Shown here one piece after another: positions 6,554 to 14,215 of a stretch of DNA of 64,000 nucleotides. Where the stretch lies: positions 89,680 to 153,679 of the forward strand of contig NZ_JAHAMK010000007.1 in NCBI RefSeq assembly GCF_018383585.1, in the 5' to 3' direction. How positions within the stretch are numbered: the stretch's first letter is position 1; each line of letters starts with the position of its first letter. The notes under the pieces were generated by a model. It saw nothing but the letters and a program-made list of their open reading frames with translations, ran no database searches and was not told the DNA's origin. The stretch comes from Microvirga sp. 3-52 (GTDB taxonomy: Bacteria; Pseudomonadota; Alphaproteobacteria; Rhizobiales; Beijerinckiaceae). Both the position numbers and the translations under genes were made by a program.

Positions 6554-8403
6554 TTGTCGCCAGATGCAATCCAGCATGCCCGTCAGCATTTCTTCTCGCA
6601 GAAGGCCGTCCCCGGTGGGCTCATTCCGCAATCCATTCTTCGGTCTTGGGCCCGTTGTCAGGCACTCGGCCTTGAGGGCAGGTCCAACTCGCTCCCGGAG
6701 CCCCTAACGGATTACGAATTCGCGCTCACGGCCGAAGAGGCGGAGGCTTTCAAACGCCTCTGTCGGCCGGAGGTCGAAGCGCTCTATGCGGATGCCCAAG
6801 CCACGGACAGCATCGTCATTCTCACCAACGGCTCCGGTCTCGTGCTCGACACCATCGGGAGTCTGGATTTTGCGGAACGGGCGGCTCGGGTTGCCCTAAG
6901 GCCGGGCGTTCCCTGGAGTGAGCAGATCGCGGGAACGAATGCGATTGGAACGTCCCTTGCCGAGGGTTGCCCATCGAAGTCCGCGGCGCGGAGCATTACC
7001 TCGAATGCAACCGGATTCTGAGCTGCTCCGCCATCCCGATCATCGGCCCGCAGGGAAATGTGTTGGGCGTCCTGGACCTGTCAGGGCCGGCCGAAACGCA
7101 TCATGCGCATGCGCTCGGCCTCGTGAGGCTGGCGGCCGAACAGATCGAGCACCGGCACTTCGAACAGGACTTCGGAGGCGCCGACGTGGTGCGGCTCCAC
7201 GTGGATCCGGCCATGCTGGGGACCTCGCGGGAAGGGATCCTGGTCTTCGAGGATGGGCGGCTCAAAGCCGCCAATCGCCATGGCCTGGCGCTTATCGGGC
7301 GACAATACGATGCGATCGGCAAGACCTCATGGGCGGACCTGTTCCGCGACCGGCTTGCCGCCTTCGCCGATGGCGGCAGCCTCAAGCGTGAGAACGGCAC
7401 GACGCTCGTGGGACGCCTCGATGGGTTCAGGAAGGTCCCCGCACCGGCCAGCCGGGTTGCGCGGCCTGTACCGCCCGCAGTCCCAAGGCCGATCTTCGAC
7501 CTGGAGGCCTCTCACGCCATTGCACGCGCCGTCCGGCTGCTCGATGCCGCGGTCCCGGTTCTCATCCGCGGCGAAACAGGAACCGGGAAAGAAATCTTCG
7601 CCCGCGCCGCCCATGCCGGATGTGCGCGCTCCGACAAGCCGCTGATCGCGGTCAATTGCGCGGCTCTGCCCGAAACACTGATGGAGGCCGAGCTTTTCGG
7701 CTATCAGGCAGGTGCCTTCACCGGGGCCCGGCCGGGCGGATCGAAGGGCTATCTCCGGGAGGCCGACGGCGGCGTTCTGTTCCTGGACGAGATCGGCGAT
7801 ATGCCCCTTACCCTGCAGACGAAGCTCCTGCGCGCGTTGCAGGAGCGGGAGGTCGTTCCGCTGGGCGGCGGGCGGGCCGTTCCGGTCGACTTCATGCTGA
7901 TCTGCGCCACGAACCGGAACCTGCGGGATTTCGTCGAGGCCGGGACATTCCGCTCGGATCTTTATTTCCGCATCGCGCAATATTCGTTCGAGCTGCCACC
8001 CCTCCGCCACCGCGCGGATCGTGCTCAGCTGGTTGACGAATTGTGGGATTCCCTTGGAGCAAGGTCTCGGCGAAATACCCTGACGCAGGAGTGCCGCGCG
8101 CAACTGGTCAATTATGAATGGCCGGGCAATTTCCGTCAGCTCGTCGGCTGCCTTCGAGCGATGCTGGCCCTCTGTGAGGCGGGTGAAACGCTCACGATTG
8201 ACGCGTTGCCCTCGGATGTGCGCTTCGGTGTCACGATCAGCGAGAAGAGCCTCCCTCATCGCGAAAAAGCACTGTCCACCCTGGAAGCCATCACCGCGAC
8301 GGCCATGCAGGATGCGCTCCGTGCCGCCAAGGGCAATGTCTCACTCGCAGCCCGCCAGCTTGGTGTCAGTCGCAGCACCTTGTACCGGCGCATGCAGAGC
8401 TGA
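6554..8403 (+). pseudogene. Sigma-54-dependent activator, AcoR family, interrupted by a 1-base frameshift
   Basis: The N-terminal half is open from TTG 6554 (ribosome-binding site GGGAGGA at 6542-6548) to a stop at 7021; its first 138 codons read as an AcoR/GAF sensor ending GTNAIGTSLAEG. From 6967 the matching continuation, LPIEVRGAEHYLECNRILSCSAIPI, is in the next frame and runs to 8403. That part carries the AAA+ domain with Walker A GETGTGKE, the sigma-54-contacting GAFTGA loop (here AGAFTGARPGG), Walker B VLFLDEIGDMP and a C-terminal Fis-type HTH (LAARQLGVSRSTLYRRM). One base is missing after 6966, probably from a GGGG run. If restored, the protein is about 616 residues, normal for AcoR. 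Either a recent inactivation or a sequence error. Confidence 0.85.
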
Positions 8404-8453
8404 AACGTCGATAGCATGTCGCGGTTATCGGTTGCGCTCAGGAGAAGCGCGCA

Positions 8454-10328
8454 TCAGGCTTGCAGCACGTAGATGCCGGGTGCGTCGCAGAGGGTGGGGT
8501 AGCCCCGTGCCGATGCCCCCAATGCGGGTGGCTTCACGAGTTCGCCTGAATGCGAAACCAGCCAGCGCGTCCATTCCGGCCACCAGGAGCCCTCGAAGCG
8601 AGGCGCAATCCTGATCCAGGTGTCGGGGTCCAGGTAGCGGCCGGCGGCGGATCGTGTCAGCACCTGGAAGCTTCCTCCGGCCCGGCTCGGATCCGCGACG
8701 ATACCGGCATTGTGACCGCCGGTCGTGAGCAGGAATGTCACGTCCGTGTCTGCCAGTAGATGGATCTTGAACGTGGAGCGCCACGGCGCAACGTGATCCC
8801 GCTCTGTACCGACGGCGAAGATCGGTGCACGGATGTCGCTGACCGCGACGGGGCGGCCGTCTACCTGGAAGCGCCCCTCGGCCAGATCGTTGTTGAGGAA
8901 GAGGTGGCGCAGGTAGTCGGCATGCATGCGGTAGGGCATTCGCGTCGCGTCGGCATTCCAGGCCATGATATCGTTCAAGGACGTGCGCTCACCCATCAGA
9001 TAGTGCCGAATGAGGCGCGACCAGATCAGGTCGTTCGAGCGCAGAAGCTGGAAGGCGCCGGCCATCTGCCGGGTGTCGAGATAACCCTGGCTGCGCATCA
9101 GGTCTTCGAGGAAGTGAAGCTGGCTTTCGTTGATGAACAGGGTGAGCTCCCCGGCCTCGCGGAAATCGGCTTGGGCCGCCAGGAGCGACAGGGTCGCCAA
9201 GCGCGTGTCTCCATCGCGCGCGAGGGCGGCCGCGGCGATGGAGAGGAGTGTGCCGCCGAGGCAGTAGCCGACCGCGTGAACCTTCCTGTCGGGCAAGACG
9301 GCGTCGGTCGCATCGAGCGCCGCCATCACTCCCTGTTTCCTGTAGTCGTCGAGGCCGAGATCCCGATCATCGGCGGTCGGATTCTTCCACGAGATGATGA
9401 ATACCGTGAAGCCCTGGTCGGTGAGATAGCGAACCAGCGAGTTCTCGGGCGAAAGATCCAGGATGTAGTACTTCATGATCCAGGCCGGCACGATCAGGAT
9501 CGGCTCCGGCCGGACCTTCTCGGTTGTCGGGTTGTACTGGATCAATTCGATAAGGTTGTTGTGATAGATCACCTTGCCAGGTGTGACGGCCACATCGCGG
9601 CCGGGTTGGAAGGCCTCGGTGCCGGCCGGAGGCTTCGACCGGACAATCCGCTTCCAATCGTCCAGGAAGTTGCGAAGACCATGAACGAGGTTCTGCCCGC
9701 CCGTTTCCAGAATACGCCTCTGCACAACCGGGTTGGTGGCGATGAAATTCGACGGGGAGGCCATGTCGAGGATCTGGCGCGTGATGAACTCGACGACGGC
9801 CTGATGCTGCTTGGTGACGCCATCAACCCCCGTCGTGGCATTCTCCCACCATTGCTGCTGCAGCAGGAAACTCTGTTGGACGAGGTTGAAGGGCCACTGC
9901 GACCACTCCCGTTCCGCAAAGCGGCGGTCCTGAGGAAGCGGTTCAATGCATGGCTCAACGGTGCCGCTAACAAGGGCACACCGGGAAGCGAATTGCGTCA
10001 GCCGCGCCCATTTGCGAGCCCCCCTGGTGGCGAGTTCGACCTGCTTGCCGGGAGAGATGGCAAGATGGACAGCCCAGTCCATGAACGCATCGACTATGGC
10101 CGCCGGCGACAGTCCGGCGGTGAGGCGAGCAAGGCCGGCATGGGTGGCGTGGTCGAGAGCATCTCGGATCTGATGGAGTTCGGCATCGTCCCAGGGCTCA
10201 GCGGAGGCTGACCGCCTTGAGGCAGGGACAGCTGCCGCTTCAAGAGTAGGGGGCAAAGTCGGCAGTTTGGCCGGTCGAGACTCGGAGGGGAGGCTCCGCT
10301 TGGACGTGGAGGATGTACGACCCGGCAT
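8454..10328 (-). CDS. phaC: Poly(3-hydroxyalkanoate) synthase, class I PhaC
   Basis: 624 residues. It polymerises (R)-3-hydroxyacyl-CoA into storage polyester on the granule surface. The N-terminal PhaC_N domain (about 100-280) is followed by an alpha/beta-hydrolase domain with the lipase-like box GYCLGG, nucleophile C356, and a late His in TTGGHNAGIV; the W of SSWWPEW near the end is typical. ATG 10328 is preferred to 10355 because GGGAGGT lies six bases upstream of it and inside the longer version. The N terminus is longer and more polar than in Ralstonia PhaC. No phaAB nearby; a phasin-like gene lies 1 kb away. Confidence 0.9.
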   Translation of the reverse strand: MPGRTSSTSKRSLPSESRPAKLPTLPPTLEAAAVPASRRSASAEPWDDAELHQIRDALDHATHAGLARLTAGLSPAAIVDAFMDWAVHLAISPGKQVELATRGARKWARLTQFASRCALVSGTVEPCIEPLPQDRRFAEREWSQWPFNLVQQSFLLQQQWWENATTGVDGVTKQHQAVVEFITRQILDMASPSNFIATNPVVQRRILETGGQNLVHGLRNFLDDWKRIVRSKPPAGTEAFQPGRDVAVTPGKVIYHNNLIELIQYNPTTEKVRPEPILIVPAWIMKYYILDLSPENSLVRYLTDQGFTVFIISWKNPTADDRDLGLDDYRKQGVMAALDATDAVLPDRKVHAVGYCLGGTLLSIAAAALARDGDTRLATLSLLAAQADFREAGELTLFINESQLHFLEDLMRSQGYLDTRQMAGAFQLLRSNDLIWSRLIRHYLMGERTSLNDIMAWNADATRMPYRMHADYLRHLFLNNDLAEGRFQVDGRPVAVSDIRAPIFAVGTERDHVAPWRSTFKIHLLADTDVTFLLTTGGHNAGIVADPSRAGGSFQVLTRSAAGRYLDPDTWIRIAPRFEGSWWPEWTRWLVSHSGELVKPPALGASARGYPTLCDAPGIYVLQA

Positions 10329-10663
10329 ATCGACCTCCCGGAGCCTCATATTCATTCAGGGGGCATAGACTGCCACATCGTGACAGAGATCTTCGTTCTG
10401 CGCGTTACGCTTCACCAGAGGATTGCTTCCAATTTCGTCCACATGATGGTCGTGCTGGAGGCATGACGGCAAGCTCCAAGGGCGCAGGTTAATGATGGAC
10501 ATTGCAAAGCAGGCGGAGTTGAAATGCTCAGCCGGAGCGGATGGAAAATCGCACACTGTCATCCCACGGACGAGTGTCCCTGGTCCTGAGCGCGACGAAG
10601 AATGCCGCAGATGTGCTCGCGGGGCAGGAACTTGCGGTTCCTGGGAGCGATGCCGTGACCTTT
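10329..10663. other. Upstream region of phaC, no gene seen
   Basis: 335 bases between phaC and the next minus-strand gene. It should contain the phaC promoter; I cannot place -35/-10 boxes. A 7-bp perfect inverted repeat (CAGGAAC-TTGCG-GTTCCTG) at 10625-10643, just after the stop of the upstream minus-strand gene, could be its terminator stem but lacks a T-run. Confidence 0.4.
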
Positions 10664-10945
10664 TTAGATGAATGTCGTTTCGATCCGCTCCCGCAGGGCT
10701 AGAAGTTCCTGAATGTACGGCTCGCGCCTTTCCCGGTGTTGGCGCCAAAGACTTGCGATCATCTCGCTCTTGCGCTCTTCATCGGCTGGACCATGCCTGA
10801 TGGTCTCAAGACTTTTTTCAAAAGCAAAGTCGATATCGGCGAGATCGGCCAGTACGGTTTGGAGCAGAGGCAGAATGTCCGGAGAATAAACCCGGTTTGT
10901 GTTCGAGGCCTTCTGAAGACGGGAATGCTCGACGTGGGTGGCCAT
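10664..10945 (-). CDS. Hypothetical protein, small helical
   Basis: 93 residues, soluble, predicted mostly helical: LLQTVLADLADIDFAFEKSLETIRHG and a C-terminal REPYIQELLALRERIETTF. The start has an ideal GGAGG five bases before ATG 10945. No family recognised. It lies between phaC and a phasin-like gene, and a palindromic motif (10991-11005) sits 46 bases upstream. A role in the PHA region is possible but unproven. Confidence 0.6.
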   Translation of the reverse strand: MATHVEHSRLQKASNTNRVYSPDILPLLQTVLADLADIDFAFEKSLETIRHGPADEERKSEMIASLWRQHRERREPYIQELLALRERIETTFI

Positions 10946-10990
10946 AGCGTCCTCCGATGGTATCCTGGCGGCGTGAGCTTCCTTTGAATG

Positions 10991-11005
10991 GTTAACTCAA
11001 GTTAA
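10991..11005. promoter_or_regulatory. Palindromic motif GTTAACTCAAGTTAA, copy 1
   Basis: TTAACT-CA-AGTTAA is a perfect dyad. A copy differing at one base is at 12826-12840. Both lie in intergenic DNA upstream of divergent small-gene pairs, which suggests an operator for one regulator. Function unknown. Confidence 0.4.
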
Positions 11006-11126
11006 GATCATTACTTTGGTCGGGATTGGGCAGCTTGGCCTTGTTACGGCTGTGCAAGTGATCGTCCGGTTGGACAGCTGATCTTTGACGAGTGTCGGAC
11101 GATGCGCAGGGGCAGGGGAGGCGCTC

Positions 11127-11324
11127 ATGATCGGCTGGATCGTTCGGTTGTTGATGATTGCAGCAGGTGTCGTCACAGGCTGGTTTGTCGCCAAAGACGC
11201 TCCGATCTTCGGAGTGGCTCAGGTGATGGTGGCTCTCCTCCTTCTCACGTTCATCGTGGCGGTCCTGGCTTTCTGGCCGCGCCGATGGACCGACGCTATC
11301 GACCGTTCCGAGAAACGGCGTTGA
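11127..11324 (+). CDS. Small two-helix membrane protein, hypothetical
   Basis: 65 residues with two transmembrane helices (about 5-22 and 28-49) and a short basic tail. ATG 11127 has GGGGAG about six bases upstream; an in-frame upstream start at 11085 would add 14 residues with no supporting site. Family not recognised. It is divergent from the 93-residue gene. Confidence 0.55.
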   Translation: MIGWIVRLLMIAAGVVTGWFVAKDAPIFGVAQVMVALLLLTFIVAVLAFWPRRWTDAIDRSEKRR

Positions 11325-11345
11325 TCGGCAAACGACGTGAGTTCC

Positions 11346-11372
11346 GGGCCTCTGGCCAAAAGCCAGAGGCCC
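11346..11372. terminator. Strong hairpin between convergent genes, probable bidirectional terminator
   Basis: GGGCCTCTGGC (11346-11356) and GCCAGAGGCCC (11362-11372) form a perfect 11-bp stem with a 5-base loop. It lies between the stops of two convergent genes (11324 and 11388). There is no long T-run, so termination is inferred from stem strength and place. Confidence 0.6.
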
Positions 11373-11387
11373 AGCGTCTGTTCAGAA

Positions 11388-12380
11388 TCAGGCTGCTCGG
11401 CTGACCCGCTCTGCGAACTGCTTCACTTCGACTGTTGCAGTCCGGGAGGCTTCGTCCGCCAGCTGGATCGTAAGTTCGGCCAAGCGCCGACTGTTGTCGA
11501 CGGTTTGCTCCAGGTTGTCCCGGATGAGGGAGCTTTGAACTTCAACAAGGTCGTTCATGGACCGGCAGCGGGCGAGGGCGTTCAAACCTTCGAGATTTGT
11601 CTGCAGCCGCTTCTGACTCAGCTCGAACCATTCCCGCGACACGTCCTGAAGGCCCCGCATCAGGACAGTGTTGGATTGGGCGACGGTTTTTAGGCTTTCC
11701 GAGGCCTGCTGGGTAAGTCCACGGCTGTCGCCATCGGGGCGGGCGAACATCTGCAGCGCCTGACCTGTCGAGCGGCGTGCCAATTCAGAAAATACGCCGA
11801 AGCTGTTCTGCACGACCTGCTGCATCGATTGGGCGATGTTTTGGGCGCTCTCCGTCCCCGCGCGCACGGTTTCGCCGAGATCGTCGGCTACCCGCTGGAC
11901 CGCATCGACCTGCTCGCGGGCACGGCGCGCCTCAGACCGCTTCGTTTCGTCGATGGCTGCCATTTCATCCTCCACTCTCTCGATAACCGCCTCTGCCTCG
12001 TCGTCGCTCAGAACCTTGAGCACAGCCGGGAGTAGCTCCTTCCTGTCATCGCGAATATGTTGCTGGAATACCCTTCTCAGTTCAGCCACCTTGGTGAGAA
12101 ACTCGCCGTTGTTCTTCGGCATGCTCTCCAGATCCGTCAGAAGCGTCGCGGTCTCCTCATTGTCGTTGAGGGCCTGCCGAACAAGGTCCACCATCCCGTG
12201 CCGTTGAAGGACCGGCAGCAGATGCTGCTCTTGCAGGGCTGCCAGCAGCTTCAACTCCTCCTGCAGGTCCGCGAACAGACGCTCACGGGTTTTGACGGCA
12301 GTGTCGGAGGTCGCAAGAAGTTTCTCAAAGAGATCCCGGGCCTTGTCGGGGGGAGTCTGGTTGAATTTTCGCGTGTTCAT
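11388..12380 (-). CDS. Hemerythrin-like / phasin fusion protein
   Basis: 330 residues. The C-terminal ~110 residues (about 193-320) look like a phasin_2 domain: NTVLMRGLQDVSREWFELSQKRLQTNLEGLNALARCRSMNDLVEVQSSLIRDNL, the amphipathic helical pattern of PHA-granule surface proteins. The N-terminal ~145 residues are a four-helix hemerythrin/HHE-type region, with candidate ligands H53 and H61 in QEQHLLPVLQRH, and H108 and E115 in FQQHIRDDRKELLP. A charged helical linker (about 145-190) joins them. Not every iron ligand of classical HHE domains is obvious, so iron binding is uncertain. Its nearness to phaC supports a granule role. Confidence 0.75.
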   Translation of the reverse strand: MNTRKFNQTPPDKARDLFEKLLATSDTAVKTRERLFADLQEELKLLAALQEQHLLPVLQRHGMVDLVRQALNDNEETATLLTDLESMPKNNGEFLTKVAELRRVFQQHIRDDRKELLPAVLKVLSDDEAEAVIERVEDEMAAIDETKRSEARRAREQVDAVQRVADDLGETVRAGTESAQNIAQSMQQVVQNSFGVFSELARRSTGQALQMFARPDGDSRGLTQQASESLKTVAQSNTVLMRGLQDVSREWFELSQKRLQTNLEGLNALARCRSMNDLVEVQSSLIRDNLEQTVDNSRRLAELTIQLADEASRTATVEVKQFAERVSRAA

Positions 12381-12461
12381 AATTCGCTCTCAGGGTTCAG
12401 ATAGGGCATGGTTCACCGTCGAACGGAGATGTTCAGACGGCGAAAGGTGAAGGGATCCTGC

Positions 12462-12659
12462 CTAATGCTGAAGGCCTAATGGCCAGGGCGCAAAGAGGTT
12501 CGGCCGTCTCCACAGGACGAAATGGTCCTGCGCGGCGAGATCCAGGCTCGTGTCTTTTTCCAACAAGACGATTTGAGCTTCGATAGCTTTGAGCTCCCGC
12601 TCAAGCTTGGCTGTCCGACGCGGCTCAGAGGCAACGGGTCTTCTTTTCTTGTTCTTCAT
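12462..12659 (-). CDS. Hypothetical small basic/coiled-coil protein
   Basis: 65 residues. A basic N terminus (MKNKKRRPVASEPRRTAK) leads into a short coiled-coil-like helix (LERELKAIEAQIVLLEKD). ATG 12659 is preferred over 12671 because GGAG lies six bases before it. Family unknown. It is transcribed in the same direction as the hemerythrin-phasin gene, 80 bases upstream. Confidence 0.45.
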   Translation of the reverse strand: MKNKKRRPVASEPRRTAKLERELKAIEAQIVLLEKDTSLDLAAQDHFVLWRRPNLFAPWPLGLQH

Positions 12660-12825
12660 CAAGCACTCCATGGTCCGGCACAGCGCACCGCCTTCTATGA
12701 AGAAGCGGACGGCGTACGGATGGCCATGATTGTGCCCCCTGCGACTTGTTCATTCTTTATTTGATGCTGATGATACAGGAGCGCAACCGTTCGTCTGTCA
12801 GAAACCCGACACAAGGGCAGAATTT

Positions 12826-12840
12826 GTTAACACAAGTTAA
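12826..12840. promoter_or_regulatory. Palindromic motif GTTAACACAAGTTAA, copy 2
   Basis: Matches the motif at 10991-11005 at 14 of 15 positions; the dyad TTAACA-CA-AGTTAA has one mismatch. It lies about 170 bases from both flanking start codons. Possible shared operator. Confidence 0.4.
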
Positions 12841-12962
12841 TATGCCGCAGGGACGCTGACAGCGGTCGCGGCTGCAGCGGAACTCACTCACGGGCAAGAT
12901 GTTCATGCCCTAAGGATGGAGATCTGCGGCCCGCCGCTCTCCCGTGATGCGCCGATGAAGGC

Positions 12963-12982
12963 CTGCCCCTTCGACGGGGCAG
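12963..12982 (+). promoter_or_regulatory. Leader hairpin before the RND efflux operon
   Basis: CTGCCCC (12963-12969) pairs with GGGGCAG (12976-12982) around a 6-base loop, ending 17 bases before the GGAGGG ribosome-binding site at 13000. It could influence translation or simply be a stem in the leader. No antiterminator partner was found by eye. Confidence 0.3.
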
Positions 12983-13009
12983 TTCGTCCCAAAGATTCCG
13001 GAGGGCAAA

Positions 13010-14215
13010 GTGGTCAAGCGCATCCTCCTCATCGCCGTGGCCGGGCTTGTTGTCGCTGCAGGCGTCTACTTCTTCATGTTCCGTTCTCCGCCGGAGACCT
13101 CAACGCAGCAGACGGCGGCTTCCGGGTTGCCGACACCTCAGGTCGGCATCATGGTCGTTCAGCCTGCCGAGGTGCCTTATCCAGTGGAGTATGCCGGCCG
13201 CGTCTCCGGCTTTCGCGACATCGAAGTCCGCGCGCGGGTCGGCGGTCTCCTGCTCAAGCGTGAATATGAAGAGGGGGCGCGGGTCACGCAGGATCAGGTG
13301 CTTTTCCGGATCGATCCGGCCTCCTACGAAGTCGCGCTGAGTCGTGCGGAAGCCCAGTTGCAGCAGGCGCAAGCGGCGAACCGCCAAGCGGAGGAGAATT
13401 TCAACCGGATCGAGCAGCTTGTCCGCCGCGGCGTGTCGACGGAGGCACAGCTCGAGGATGCGCGCTCCCAGCGGGACCAGGCTCGGGCCGGCGTTCAACT
13501 CGCCGAGGCCGAGATTCAGAACGCGAAGCTGAATCTGAGCTACACGACCGTGACTGCTCCGGGAACCGGGGTCACGGCCTTGGAGTCTCCCCCCGTCGGC
13601 GCACTCATCCAGGCGCAGCAGACGCTTCTGACCACCATCTCTCAAATCGATCCGGCTTATGTGAACTTTTCCTTCACCGACGAGGAAGGCAGGGCCTTTC
13701 GCGCTCTGAACGAGCGGCGAGAGAAGCCGATCTCTGAGAAGGACCTGACCGTGGAACTGCAATATGCCCTTCAGGCGAAGTACCCGCACGCCGGTAGGAT
13801 CGACACGGCTGCTCAACGGGTCGATCTGCAAACCGGGACGATCCAGGCGCGGGCGATCTTTCCGAATCCGGACGGCCTGTTGCTGCCGGGCCAGTTCGTC
13901 AGGGTGCGCCTCATCGGCATCACTTTGCCCGATGCGATCGTCGTTCCACAGCAGGCGGTCAGCCAAGGGCCGCAGGGGCCCCTGGTCTATGTGCTCGGTG
14001 AGAACGATATCGCTCAGGCGCGCCCGATCCGCCTGGGTCCCGAACTCGCGGCGGGCTGGGTGGTGCGTGAGGGGCTGACCGGCGGCGAAAGGGTCGTCGT
14101 CGACGGCGTGATCCGGGTGCGGCCGGGCCAGCCCGTCAAGCCGGTGCCGATGGATCCAAAGGCCGCGCAGACCACAGGCACTCCAAGCGCTCCGGCAAAC
14201 GGGGTGCGGCCATGA
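13010..14215 (+). CDS. RND efflux periplasmic adaptor (membrane fusion protein)
   Basis: 401 residues starting at GTG 13010, preceded by GGAGGG. An N-terminal membrane anchor (about 4-25) has no lipobox Cys. Then comes the biotinyl-lipoyl half motif ([39 protein letters not shown]), a coiled-coil hairpin (about 110-180) and the second lipoyl half ([14 protein letters not shown]), followed by beta-barrel and membrane-proximal domains. It links the inner-membrane RND pump to an outer-membrane channel. The stop overlaps the pump gene by four bases (ATGA). No tolC-like gene is nearby. Confidence 0.92.
   Translation: MVKRILLIAVAGLVVAAGVYFFMFRSPPETSTQQTAASGLPTPQVGIMVVQPAEVPYPVEYAGRVSGFRDIEVRARVGGLLLKREYEEGARVTQDQVLFRIDPASYEVALSRAEAQLQQAQAANRQAEENFNRIEQLVRRGVSTEAQLEDARSQRDQARAGVQLAEAEIQNAKLNLSYTTVTAPGTGVTALESPPVGALIQAQQTLLTTISQIDPAYVNFSFTDEEGRAFRALNERREKPISEKDLTVELQYALQAKYPHAGRIDTAAQRVDLQTGTIQARAIFPNPDGLLLPGQFVRVRLIGITLPDAIVVPQQAVSQGPQGPLVYVLGENDIAQARPIRLGPELAAGWVVREGLTGGERVVVDGVIRVRPGQPVKPVPMDPKAAQTTGTPSAPANGVRP

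Larger units (their letters stand above)
12660..13009. other. Intergenic region upstream of the RND operon
   Basis: 350 bases between divergent genes. It contains the second palindromic motif (12826-12840) and a GC-rich hairpin (12963-12982) just before the ribosome-binding site of the efflux operon. No regulator gene for the pump is adjacent, and no convincing small gene is seen. Confidence 0.45.

Noticed and set aside
6967..8403. Reading the AcoR C-terminal part as an independent gene from TTG 6967
   Set aside because: The preceding frame ends exactly where this begins, and the first residues continue the GAF-like region, so this is the second half of one frameshifted gene.
8760..10211. 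483-codon open frame antisense to phaC
   Set aside because: Shadow of phaC on the opposite strand with no ribosome-binding site or family signature.
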